The position numbers were made by a program, and so were the translations under genes. Below are positions 45,201 to 53,352 of a DNA stretch of 64,000 nucleotides, in pieces; position 1 is the stretch's first letter; the number at the start of each line of letters is the position of its first letter. The notes under the pieces were generated by a model that ran no database searches, was not told where the DNA came from, and worked only from the letters and a program-made list of their open reading frames with translations. Origin of the DNA: JAAYLN01 sp964592855 (GTDB lineage: Bacteria; Verrucomicrobiota; Kiritimatiellia; RFP12; JAAYLN01); the NCBI GenBank assembly GCA_964592855.1, contig CAZQKI010000001.1, positions 32,753-96,752 on the forward strand. The letters run 5' to 3'.

Positions 45201-46261
45201 CTGGTGGGAAAACCCGCATGCTCCTTGAAAAACCGCAGCGTGCCTCTGGGTACCGTGTCGGGCCGTGCCTCGCTCCAGGCCAGCAGCCAGATGTTCTGGT
45301 AGTTCCGGTACGGCACGCGGAAGGTCAGCGAAGCGGGGTCGGCCTGAAATGAACCGGGCCAGGAACACTGGCCGTTCACATACCCGACATCGGGGCCGCT
45401 GCCATGGGTGAGTCGGTAGCGGTAGAGCGAATCGCCGAGGTTGATGTCGGGTGTCCCCGTTTTCGGCAGACGCAGGGGAATCGACTCCACCGTCTCTAGC
45501 GTGCTCGCGGGCCGGGCCGCCTGCGCCTGGCGGGCGTGGCTGTAGGCCTCGAGCGGCAGGGGGAGGAAGCGGCCGTGGTCCGGCGGTGCGGAGAATCCGG
45601 CCGAGAGCAGGCTGGCCGTCCCGGTGAGTTGAACCACCCACCGCACCGGATGCTCCGCGGCGATCCGCTCCTCCGCCACCAGCCGGTCATCCAGCCAGAT
45701 CTGGCGCGTGTCCCGGGTCAGCGTCATCCGTACCGTAAACACCTTCTCCGCGAACGGCACGCACGCGGCGTAGGCCGAGCCGATCTCCCGGAGGTCGCGT
45801 TCGTCCCAGAGGTTCTTCACTTTCGGGAACCGCCAGCGATAGGCGATCGCGCCGCCCTTGTCGTCCGGCGTTCCCCAGAATCGGCTGGAGACCGCATCGG
45901 TTGCCATGAGTCGCCCCGCCGCGTTCGCCCGGACGGACGCCTGATTGGGGCCGGTTGGCCGGAACACGCACTCCAACAGCGGCTTGGGCTCATTTGTCGG
46001 CCCGACCGCACGGAGCGTGAGTAGATCGCCATCCGCGGCACGGAGGCGGAAGACCGCCTCGACCGGCAACGGCATTGCCACCTTCGTCTGGAGTTCAAGC
46101 GGTGCGCCCCCCTTCGCCTGGACAACACGACCCGTTTCGGTCTGGCCTTTGACGACGGTCCATCCCTCCGGCGCGAAGGTGTTCTCAAACGATGGCGGCG
46201 CCGCAGGAATGGCCGTAGCCACCAATGCCGCTGCAAGTCCGATAATCAAGCGCACGTTCAT
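42287..46261 (-). CDS. Large secreted hydrolase-like protein, paralogue 1 (GH-A-like barrel)
   Basis: The 1,324-residue protein has a signal peptide (MNVRLIIGLAAALVATAIPA), an N-terminal lectin-like region, a central TIM-barrel-like part and C-terminal galactose-binding-like and Fn3-like modules. Possible acid/base and nucleophile glutamates are in YGGEWAISEA and AWCEGPFFPT. It shares YGY..AGLPSS..I.G.TLEEAPF and the C-terminal domain order with the divergent gene at 46820. It does not match a GH family I can name. AGGAG precedes the ATG at 46261. Confidence 0.72.
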   Translation of the reverse strand: MNVRLIIGLAAALVATAIPAAPPSFENTFAPEGWTVVKGQTETGRVVQAKGGAPLELQTKVAMPLPVEAVFRLRAADGDLLTLRAVGPTNEPKPLLECVFRPTGPNQASVRANAAGRLMATDAVSSRFWGTPDDKGGAIAYRWRFPKVKNLWDERDLREIGSAYAACVPFAEKVFTVRMTLTRDTRQIWLDDRLVAEERIAAEHPVRWVVQLTGTASLLSAGFSAPPDHGRFLPLPLEAYSHARQAQAARPASTLETVESIPLRLPKTGTPDINLGDSLYRYRLTHGSGPDVGYVNGQCSWPGSFQADPASLTFRVPYRNYQNIWLLAWSEARPDTVPRGTLRFFKEHAGFPTSTDLEITDEAIRKGLVKKLAKQTADGKPLYLIRVPVNTAGLYGMRDMADQFLEFELSKPVELGRSYPDPIYYGYHPAGLPSSLHIVGITLEEAPFGFQVTPRQTHFVFESPEKPVLDIAVTNTTTKAIQAEVRVTSSSYDGTETRTVKASAVVQPGRAENVALTFDLKTLGWHGLKVEVEGAGVKREADLSLVVLPPNRRTYGNAANETRFGIWELFGHYAAMKAGDLAANERTLALYRRLGLRRTSLHESFVNAGLLKRLDFIPNGPHTVGNQFSKTVLPDGTVDGAAMAEAVAGEVASIASNFTGTSYFYGGEWAISEAVQYAPWPAYTDEGDRGLTDIEQANAGRHVKIFTAIGKGVRAKRPETRLVLQWGAPQGTIAYMRAGMPKELVDLYGMDAPQFELLPEISNVTGSINLLWALRQQAAKLGWPNLPIAWCEGPFFPTQPGALTEREQAEYQIRYTLLALAYGVEQFEAGIVPQDAGNYYGAEHYGAGIFHRRPLENPKPAVAAVATATAMLCGADVVGPVDTGSLTAYCLAFKRTADQAMIYAMWRVNGTSEATVTMNGARPVVTDSMGNAVPCPVKEGAFTITLTSLPVWLTGAGVIEAITLAPSRYTEAPAAVTRPLAPFTAGQWVYDGSADKEYAENHFAMRRITDPNLKAEFGPGEAGHADAVAVTLPVEPGDRPMATRYGQLKLKKPVTIPGKAEALGVWIKGNSSWGRIVYQCRDAKGEVWTSVGTRNDWNCDDTHAWSYVSFDGWRYVRFPLPGSKPGDGARDLETTWWGSRGGDGAVDLPLKLEKIIVEARNEVPVLGVMQLVKERSYTLAGLVAEYASEEQAADPAVATSRLRTPMPEWTGPSENPIARLSAEGMGNAPAIKRFEEPQHFNDGRNMLIRFDQDPALTYNLYLSRYADGRGADLLAKGLKDNQSITGLRPETKMYLFMTTVNAEKRESKPSRAFELITHDKFAEK

Positions 46262-46336
46262 GTCAAGGGTTCTCCTCTTGGACGATCCGGCCCCGGCCCG
46301 CGCCGGCGAGGTCGCAATTTCGTGTCGGGACGATGC

Positions 46337-46356
46337 GGTCGAAAAAATTGTCGACC
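46337..46356. promoter_or_regulatory. Perfect 6-bp inverted repeat downstream of the -10, possible operator
   Basis: GGTCGA (46337-46342) and TCGACC (46351-46356) flank an AT-rich 8-base centre. The site is 15 bases past the predicted -10 of the minus-strand gene, an operator-like location. Confidence 0.35.
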
Positions 46357-46370
46357 GGAAAAACTCATAC

Positions 46371-46399
46371 AGTATGCTGAATTGCAGCCGGGTCGTCAA
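46371..46399 (-). promoter_or_regulatory. Promoter for large hydrolase-like gene, paralogue 1
   Basis: On the minus strand TTGACG and CATACT are separated by 17 bases, about 110 bases before the ATG at 46261. Confidence 0.5.
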
Positions 46400-46468
46400 T
46401 CTGCGCGGCAAAAAAGACGCGTCAACTTCGTTGCCACGCCCCAAGGGTTCAGGAAACAGGGTTCAGTG

Positions 46469-46533
46469 AGGCCGCCAGTTGGATCAACGCAGGAGAACAA
46501 ACTTTGTCGCAAGCTTTGTCTTGAGCTTTGTCG
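46469..46533 (+). repeat. Dispersed 65-bp repeat, copy 2
   Basis: Second copy of the block at 1047-1111, same orientation, four mismatches. It lies in the 558-base divergent intergenic region. The rest of that region holds two predicted promoters and an AATCCTGTAAATCCTGTAATC run at 46653-46673, made of an 11-base near-tandem. No gene is visible in 46262-46819. Confidence 0.8.
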
Positions 46534-46716
46534 ACCTATTGCAGGCCGCCGCGCGGACCGCCTACGATCGATCATTCGCAGCTTCCTGCAAAAGACGCAT
46601 GGGCAGGCTTTCTAAGCGTCGCATTGTAGTCCTTACACGGAATATCTGAATAATCCTGTAAATCCTGTAATCTTGTCTGAGACAATTTCAAGACGCTTGG
46701 ACTCTAAATAATCCGC

Positions 46717-46745
46717 TTGTCACCCATTCACAGTCGGCATACACT
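46717..46745 (+). promoter_or_regulatory. Promoter for large hydrolase-like gene, paralogue 2
   Basis: TTGTCA and TACACT are separated by 17 bases. The expected start is near 46752, giving a leader of about 68 bases to the ATG at 46820. Confidence 0.55.
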
Positions 46746-46819
46746 CGCCGCACGCGAGATGAAACGCCATTCGTAGTGGACCGCACCCGGACGCGCAGAT
46801 CCGGGCAAAGGACGATGCC

Positions 46820-49800
46820 ATGATACGCAGGACGACGACGATTGCAGGGTATGCCTTGATGGCGGGATTGGCCGCGTTCGCCGCGGAACGCCGCGCGCCG
46901 GTGGCCGCGCTGCCGATGGAGCCGGCCGCCGTGAGCGAAGCCTGGGTGGTCAACGATGAAACCAGCACCTTCGCCCTGGGCGTGATCCGCGACGACCTGC
47001 TGGCCCGCCCGGTGTTGGAGGTCGCGTCGCGCAACCTCGACACGCGCGCGGTGCGCAACAAACAGCATGAATACCGGCTCACCTCCCGGGCGACCGCCAA
47101 GGGCGCTTACGTCGTCGAGGCGCTGCTGCGGTTTCCCGATCTGCCGCGGCTGGATGAGCGCGGACGCCCGGTGCGAGCCCGACCCCGTGCCAGCCTGTCG
47201 GTCGGATTGCTCACCAACGACCTGCCCGCCTTTGTCCTGGAGGGGGGGACGGGCGTTTCGCCGCTGTTCATCTGGTCGGTGAAGCGTGGCGACGACCCGC
47301 CGAAGGCGAAGCCGGTTTCCGGGAGCCTGAAGGCGAATGTCACGCCCGACATCTCGCCGCTCTCGCCAGAAGCGTTCCGGTTGGAATCGGAAGCCGAACT
47401 GGCCCGCATGCCCCGGCCGGAGAACTGCTGGATTCCGGTGCGCATCGAGGTCGGTGCCTCCCACCTGCGCTTTTACTTCAACGGCTGCCTGGCGCTGGAA
47501 CGGCTGCGTGAAGCCGGTACCGACGGCCCCGTCACGCTGACCCTGCGCGACCGCGTCCGCATCGCCTCGCTGGAGGTGCGCCCGCTGCCCGGCGACAACG
47601 CCCCCTTCGTCACCGTCCCGCTCGACTCCCGCTGCAATGCCGCGGCGACGCTCGCCTCAGACGCCCTGGCTGCCGTCCGCCAGACCGGCGCCGTACACGG
47701 TGTCCCCTTTGTGTTCCCGGCCACCGTGCCGTTTGACCACGTCGACGTCGGGCAGAGCCTCTACCGCTACCGGATGGGCACCTCCTATACCGCCGACTAC
47801 GATCCCCGCATCACCGCGCCCAGCCCCGCCGAGTTCGAGCCGGGGCGCATCCTGCTGACCGTGCCGAAACGCGCCTACCGGCGGGCCTGGCTGCTGGCCG
47901 GCGCCGACGGCCGGGAACACCACGTGCCGCTGGTCACGCTGCGCTTCTACAAGCCGTTCACCGGTTGGTCCACCGACACCGCGGTGACGGTCCCCGCCTT
48001 CGCATCCAGAGATGGCGGGACGGCCAAGCCCGTCGCGGTGCGGGATGCCGCCGGCCAGGCGGTGAACCTCTGGCTGGTTCCGGTCGATCTCGACGCTGCG
48101 GCACTGGCCGCCGACTTCACCGGCGATGTGATGCACATCGAACTGACCAAGGCGGTCAAGCCGAACCTCGCCTATCCCGATCCCGCGAACTACGGCTACC
48201 AGGCCGGAGGACTGCCGAGTAGCGTGCGCATCTACGGCCTCACGCTTGAGGAGGCGCCGGTGCAGGCCGTCGCCTCGGGCGACTTGTTCGGCAACACCTA
48301 CACTGACCCCGAGCAACTGGTCTGGCAGGTCACGGTACAAAATCGGACGGCCGACACGCTTCCCGTCGAAATCACGGTCGCGGCCACCGATCCCTACGGA
48401 CTAGCCGCCGCGCCGACGGTCAAGCGGCTGGCGCTCAAGCCGGGCGAGACGCAGGTGCCGGCCTTTCCCTTGAAGCCCGCCGTCCTGGGCCTCCATGCGG
48501 TTCGCACCACCGTCAAGGCCGGCGACTGGAGCCAATCCCGCGAGGGTTACTTCCTGCGCCTCCCGGCCTTCGCCCGCCGCGAGACCGGCGTCACCAGCCC
48601 CTGGGGCGTGTGGAACTGGGGCGGCACGCACGCCACGCATGGCGACCTCGACGACAACGGCCGGCTGCTGAAGGCTGTCGGCGCCATCAACAATCACGAT
48701 CTGACGGCGTCGCCCGCCCGCGGCCAGCCCGCCGTCAATCTCAACGAGTTCAGGAAAAAATGGGGGCTGGGGGCGACGCATGACCGCATCATTCCGCGCG
48801 ATCCGCCACTCTGGGCCGCCAAGGATCCGGTCGATCCGGCCGAGCGCGAAGCCTACAAGGAGGTGATCGGAAAACGGGCCCGGCAGTTGAAGGACGACCA
48901 TCCCGACTTCCAGTACGTCAACTGCTTCGCCGAGAATTCCGTCTCGCTTCGCTTGACCCATGGCGTCCGCGCCTCGGCCTTCGGCCTGCCGGAATACGAA
49001 TTCAACGAGAAGGAACTGGCCCGCTTGCGCCACCTGCTGACCGCCGCACTGGCGGGGGCCGAGGGCGTTCGCCAATACGCTCCCGAGGTCAAGTTCATCT
49101 TCGGGCACGGCGCCGCCAATTTCGCATGGCCCTTCTTCACGCAGCCGGACTGGAACTTCGACCTCTTCGCCGGCATCGGACTCGATCTGCCGCAGTTCGA
49201 GCGGATGCCGGAACGCCAGCCGCGCGCGACCGAGCCGAGCCTCCTCTATTTTCTCCGGGAGGAACTGAAGGCGCGCGGCCAGATCGACAAGGAACTCGTC
49301 CATCTCGAATCCTACTTCCCGGGAAGCCACGAACTGGCGCTGGGACTCCGGGGACAGGCCGACAGCATCGTCCGCACTGCAGTCCTCTCCCTGGCGCTGG
49401 GCACGACCAAGTTCATGCATACGTGGAGCCTGCAGGACTGCGCCGACCGCTGGGGCAGCCAGCACTACGGCGGATGCGGGCTCTACGCCCGCATCCCGGA
49501 GAGCAATCCCAAGCCCGCCGCGGCCGCCTTCGCCACGATGACCCGCGTGCTGGACCGGGCCCGCTTCGACGGCTGGATCGATACGGGCAGCCTCAGCACG
49601 TTCTGCATCCGCTTCAAGGGCGAAGACCGGCTGGTCTACGCCGTCTGGACCATCCGCGGCACGCGTCCGCTGGAGGTCGTCGTGAACGCCGGGTCGGCCG
49701 GGATTGAACGGATTGATGATAACGGGAACACCTTCCCGGTTGCCGTTGCCGGCGGCAAGGCCGTCGTGCCACTCGCCCCGACACCCTGCTGGATCGTGGT

Positions 49801-50938
49801 CCGGGGTGGTGCGCTGGCTTCGGCGGCGGCCGGCGAACCGGTGCATGCCGAGGCGCCCGGCGAGCGCGTCGTGATGCTTGACGACTTTGAAACGCGCGAC
49901 TGGCAATATGCACCCGGCGCCTATGATCGTTACGGCAGCAACAGCTGGGACATGGCCCGCGAGCCGACCGTCCTGGAACAGTCCCGCGTCCGTTCGGAAG
50001 TGCGCGGCTCGACCGTCTGGCGCGTGAGCGCCCGCGCGCTCAAGCTCGACCGTCCCTGTGCCGGACAGTACGGCGTCTTCACGCCCCCCCGGCCGATCCC
50101 GATTCCCGGGCAGGCCAGGGCCATTGGCATCCGCGGCAACGGCCGCTCGCAATGGTTCCGCCTGGTCTACGAGCTGCAGGACGCACGGGGCGAAACGTGG
50201 ATCAGCTGCGGGCCGAAGGATGCCTGGAATTCGGACGACATCCACTCACGCTCCTTCATCAATCACGACGGCTGGCGCTACATGGAGTTCCCGCTGCCTG
50301 CCAGCGCCCCGGGCGACAACTACCGGGAGATCGGCTGCTACTCGTGGGGCGGTTCGGACGACGGCATCGTCGACCTGCCGCTGAAGCTGACCCGGATCAT
50401 CGTCGAGATGCGCAGCCATGTGGTCTACGCTAACGAGATGCTCCCCGTTCCGCCGGAGGACTGGACCCTTGAGCTGGATGATCTGGTCGCCGTCTACGAA
50501 CGGCCGGAAGATCAGACGGATGCGCCGGTGAAGCTACAGGCGACGACCAAGGACGTCTGGCGGCCCCGCCGCGTCGATTTGGACCTGCCGAATCCGATCG
50601 AGCGGCTGCGTGAGGCGGGCGTCGGGAACGCCGCCGTCATCGAGAAGATCTATCCGCCCGAGGTGATGGCCGGCGGCGACCAGGTGTATGTCCGCATCCA
50701 TCCCGTCGCGGATGCGCAGAAGTATACGGTCTATGTCTCCGCCTACGAAAATGGCACGGGCGCGCAGGTGACGGGGCAGATGCAGAGCAAGGACGAGCCG
50801 TCGACGATCTGGGTCCGCAAGCTGCAGCCCGCGATACCGATGTACTTCTTCGCCACGTACACGGACAAGGACGGCAAGGAATCCAAACCGTCGGTTGTCC
50901 GCAAGACGATCTTGCGCGACGAATTCCCGTTCAAGTAG
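46820..50938 (+). CDS. Large secreted hydrolase-like protein, paralogue 2 (GH-A-like barrel)
   Basis: The 1,372-residue protein has a signal peptide (TIAGYALMAGLAAFAAE), a laminin-G/lectin-like N-terminal part and a PDPANYGYQAGGLPSSVRIYGL segment shared with paralogue 1. A barrel-like centre has candidate glutamates in NCFAENSVSL and VHLESYFPGS. The C-terminus has a carbohydrate-binding-like jellyroll (PGQARAIGIRGNGRSQW, WRYMEFPLP) and an Fn3-like end. Similarity to paralogue 1 is clear but low, so the duplication is old. Substrate is unknown; a plant or algal polysaccharide is likely from the neighbours. Confidence 0.72.
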   Translation: MIRRTTTIAGYALMAGLAAFAAERRAPVAALPMEPAAVSEAWVVNDETSTFALGVIRDDLLARPVLEVASRNLDTRAVRNKQHEYRLTSRATAKGAYVVEALLRFPDLPRLDERGRPVRARPRASLSVGLLTNDLPAFVLEGGTGVSPLFIWSVKRGDDPPKAKPVSGSLKANVTPDISPLSPEAFRLESEAELARMPRPENCWIPVRIEVGASHLRFYFNGCLALERLREAGTDGPVTLTLRDRVRIASLEVRPLPGDNAPFVTVPLDSRCNAAATLASDALAAVRQTGAVHGVPFVFPATVPFDHVDVGQSLYRYRMGTSYTADYDPRITAPSPAEFEPGRILLTVPKRAYRRAWLLAGADGREHHVPLVTLRFYKPFTGWSTDTAVTVPAFASRDGGTAKPVAVRDAAGQAVNLWLVPVDLDAAALAADFTGDVMHIELTKAVKPNLAYPDPANYGYQAGGLPSSVRIYGLTLEEAPVQAVASGDLFGNTYTDPEQLVWQVTVQNRTADTLPVEITVAATDPYGLAAAPTVKRLALKPGETQVPAFPLKPAVLGLHAVRTTVKAGDWSQSREGYFLRLPAFARRETGVTSPWGVWNWGGTHATHGDLDDNGRLLKAVGAINNHDLTASPARGQPAVNLNEFRKKWGLGATHDRIIPRDPPLWAAKDPVDPAEREAYKEVIGKRARQLKDDHPDFQYVNCFAENSVSLRLTHGVRASAFGLPEYEFNEKELARLRHLLTAALAGAEGVRQYAPEVKFIFGHGAANFAWPFFTQPDWNFDLFAGIGLDLPQFERMPERQPRATEPSLLYFLREELKARGQIDKELVHLESYFPGSHELALGLRGQADSIVRTAVLSLALGTTKFMHTWSLQDCADRWGSQHYGGCGLYARIPESNPKPAAAAFATMTRVLDRARFDGWIDTGSLSTFCIRFKGEDRLVYAVWTIRGTRPLEVVVNAGSAGIERIDDNGNTFPVAVAGGKAVVPLAPTPCWIVVRGGALASAAAGEPVHAEAPGERVVMLDDFETRDWQYAPGAYDRYGSNSWDMAREPTVLEQSRVRSEVRGSTVWRVSARALKLDRPCAGQYGVFTPPRPIPIPGQARAIGIRGNGRSQWFRLVYELQDARGETWISCGPKDAWNSDDIHSRSFINHDGWRYMEFPLPASAPGDNYREIGCYSWGGSDDGIVDLPLKLTRIIVEMRSHVVYANEMLPVPPEDWTLELDDLVAVYERPEDQTDAPVKLQATTKDVWRPRRVDLDLPNPIERLREAGVGNAAVIEKIYPPEVMAGGDQVYVRIHPVADAQKYTVYVSAYENGTGAQVTGQMQSKDEPSTIWVRKLQPAIPMYFFATYTDKDGKESKPSVVRKTILRDEFPFK

Positions 50939-50952
50939 CCGCGTGATAAACT

Positions 50953-52587
50953 TTATAGCGGTGGACGGACACACGGTTCGGCGCGCTGGGCGTGGTAGAG
51001 CGTGATCAACTCGGCAAAGGTCCGGTTGCAGGTCGCGTTCGGCTTGCCCCCGTTCAGCTTGAGTTCGGCGTCCAGCAGCGCCCGCAGGTAGAGCTGCCGC
51101 CAGCGCCAGGAGTGGCGGGCCTGGGGTGTCAGTTGCGCATCGACACGCTGCAGGGTCGCGTAGGCCGCCTCCGCGCCGGCGTCCTCGCGGGGCGCCGCAT
51201 TGCGCGACGGGAACCAGTTCAGCGGCAGGACCACCCCGTCGAGTTTGCCCGGCCACCAGCGCATATGGTGGTTCCGCTCCAGCGTCTCCACCACCTGGAG
51301 CACCGGTTCGACCGCCGCCGGCGCAAATTCGAAGGCGATGTACTCCCGCACCGTTTCGACGGCCGGCCGGCCGCTCCAGTAGAACTGGCTGTAGACGGCC
51401 TTCGTGAGGTCTTCGTAGATGCCTTCGGAATAGGGGAAGCCGCCGGCGCTGAGGTGCTTGACGTCGTCCCATTGCCGCTGCGCCCGGCCCGTCAGCGGCG
51501 TGGCGCCAAACCCGCCCCAGGGGAAGGTCTCGTGCATGCTGATCTCGGGGAAGCCGACCATCGGCAAGCCGCCGGGCGTCGGGCGCTTCGTCCCCTCCGC
51601 CAGGATATAATCGACGAACGGCTTTTCCGCCGCAAAGGCCTGATCGAGACCCTGCCGTTCAGCCTCGTTGAAAAACCAGGTCGAGAGGATCAGCCGGCAA
51701 TCGGCCAGCTTGCGCCGGGCCAGATCGGCGACCGACTCGGCGAGCTTTAAGAATCCATTGTTTCCCCAAGGCTGGCAGGCGGCGCAGCCGCATCCGCCCT
51801 GATCGTAGGGCCAGATCGCCAGGTAGCGGGGGTGAAGATCGGCCGCCCAGTCGAACAACTGGCCGATCAAGTTCAGTATGTAGGCCTTGCCCCCGGGAAC
51901 GCTCGGGCAGACCGTGCAGTCATACCAGCCGCCGCGCCGGGCACTGGGATCGGCCCGCAAGGCCGTCGGCGAGTTGTTGTAGGCCTCATTGGCGAGCGCG
52001 AAAAACGCGACATCCAGGCCGATGCGCCGCGCCGCGCTGCAGATCGCGTGCAACCGGGTCCGGTACGCAACGGCTTCGGGATCGTCGAATCCGTTGAAGT
52101 GGTGCATGTCGTTCCACACGGCCAGGACATTGAAACCCCAGAGACCCAGATCCTCGACGTAGTGCTGAACCTCCTCGACCGGAGCGTCGTGGTAGAAGTT
52201 GTGGAAGTGCGTGGCGAGGTAGATGCCTCGCACGGGCTTTTCCGGGACGGATGTTCCGCGCCATGTCCCGGCGGTGACGTTTCCCTGATCGCCGCGCGAA
52301 GTCCGGAGGAACTTGCCCACGCCGTAAAGCACGCCGCGCTCGCCGTCGCCCGCGATCCGCACGCCGCCGCCGGGACGATCCTCGATGAGGAAGCCGTCGG
52401 CGCCGATGCCCGATGCGAGCGTCAGTTCCACCGTCAGCGGCGCATCGCCGGCGAAGACAACCTCCACCGGGCCCCGCTCCGTCAGTTGCCGCGCCAGCAA
52501 CGCCGCGATCGTTTTCATGACCGCCGATGCGTCGTTCTCCATCACGATCCTGACGCGGTTCACCGGGACAAGTTTTGCAGTTTTCAT
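50953..52587 (-). CDS. GH20/GH67-like glycoside hydrolase
   Basis: The 544-residue protein has an N-terminal GH20 domain-2-like region (PVEVVFAGDAPLTVELTLASG, GERGVLYGVGKFLR). A TIM barrel follows: RGIYLATHFHNFY, LGLWGFNVLAVWNDMHHF, VAFFALANEAY and YLAIWPYDQGGCGCAACQPWGNNGF. The arrangement recalls alpha-glucuronidase (GH67) and hexosaminidase-like enzymes. No signal peptide is visible, so it may act on imported oligosaccharides. It converges with the large gene that ends at 50938. Confidence 0.72.
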   Translation of the reverse strand: MKTAKLVPVNRVRIVMENDASAVMKTIAALLARQLTERGPVEVVFAGDAPLTVELTLASGIGADGFLIEDRPGGGVRIAGDGERGVLYGVGKFLRTSRGDQGNVTAGTWRGTSVPEKPVRGIYLATHFHNFYHDAPVEEVQHYVEDLGLWGFNVLAVWNDMHHFNGFDDPEAVAYRTRLHAICSAARRIGLDVAFFALANEAYNNSPTALRADPSARRGGWYDCTVCPSVPGGKAYILNLIGQLFDWAADLHPRYLAIWPYDQGGCGCAACQPWGNNGFLKLAESVADLARRKLADCRLILSTWFFNEAERQGLDQAFAAEKPFVDYILAEGTKRPTPGGLPMVGFPEISMHETFPWGGFGATPLTGRAQRQWDDVKHLSAGGFPYSEGIYEDLTKAVYSQFYWSGRPAVETVREYIAFEFAPAAVEPVLQVVETLERNHHMRWWPGKLDGVVLPLNWFPSRNAAPREDAGAEAAYATLQRVDAQLTPQARHSWRWRQLYLRALLDAELKLNGGKPNATCNRTFAELITLYHAQRAEPCVRPPL

Positions 52588-52713
52588 AACGATGCCTTTT
52601 TGACAGGAGGAACGTTACGAGGCGGCGGTGTGAAAGTCAATCGCCGTCGTAGGGCGGTGCTCCGCGCCGCCTATTCCCCGACTGGCCTCAAAGAAGCGGC
52701 GCCGGCGGACTTG

Positions 52714-53175
52714 CTACGTCCTACGGACTTCGCTGCGTCCAAAATGCGCGAGTTTCGGCGCGAGAATGTCATCCAGGCGCGACTTGTCCTCGGGATAGAG
52801 CGAGATCAGGCGTTTGCCTGCATGCATATAGAGATCCTGCTTGAGATACATACCCGCTTTGTAGCGGGGGGTGTCCATCCCCCAGTACTCGATATAGACG
52901 TCGTACTCAGGCAGGTAGAAATCGGGGCGGATCTGGAAGCCCTCGATGATACGCAGGCGGGCGTCGTAGCGGTAGACGATGCCGTGCGACGCGAACCACT
53001 CGGTGATGCGGCGCTCACCGTCGGACTGCACGAGCGTGCCGTCCACGGTGCGAATATGCTTTTGGTCCTCGATGCGGGTCTCCTTGTTGACCAACTCCGG
53101 CAAGGCGCCCGCTTCGGCGCTCTCGCCCAGTTCCTTGGCGCGAGCTGCCAGTTGTTTTTCTGTGGCATAGAGCAT
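52714..53175 (-). CDS. Orphan PD-(D/E)XK nuclease-like protein (Vsr/DUF559-like, helicase C-terminal type)
   Basis: The 153-residue protein has a compact nuclease core: SDGERRITEWFASHGIVYRYD with the first Glu, then RPDFYLPEYDVYIEYWG with PD...ExY, and YMHAGKRLISLYPED. The same block is known at the end of some UvrD/DNA helicase IV proteins, but here it stands alone. The start at 53175 follows AGGAG. Its C-terminus (GRSEVRRT) is encoded by a flanking repeat. No methylase or helicase partner is adjacent. Confidence 0.7.
   Translation of the reverse strand: MLYATEKQLAARAKELGESAEAGALPELVNKETRIEDQKHIRTVDGTLVQSDGERRITEWFASHGIVYRYDARLRIIEGFQIRPDFYLPEYDVYIEYWGMDTPRYKAGMYLKQDLYMHAGKRLISLYPEDKSRLDDILAPKLAHFGRSEVRRT
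52716..52742. repeat. Short repeat at 3' flank of the nuclease gene
   Basis: The minus strand reads AAGTCCGTAGGACG here; the plus strand at 53238-53251 reads GAGTCCGAAGGACG, so the words are inverted around the nuclease gene. A further GTAGGACG lies at 63982-63989. The adjoining 52588-52713 stretch is GC-rich with small inverted repeats and no gene. Confidence 0.4.
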
Positions 53176-53352
53176 GGTCACTCCTTGTTGCGGCTCGTTT
53201 CGTCCGGCGGACTCCACCGCGCCGCCATGGCGTCCGTAGGGAGTCCGAAGGACGAACCGCAGGACACGTGCCGTACTTCGCCCCCGCCCAACACCCAGCA
53301 TACTAATTGAAGCGACTAAGCGTGAGATCAAGTGTGGCGAAAAAATGTGCTC

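Noticed and set aside
48401..50245. 614-codon minus-strand frame inside the large hydrolase-like gene
   Set aside because: Composition shadow of the plus-strand gene, which has a signal peptide and recognisable C-terminal modules.
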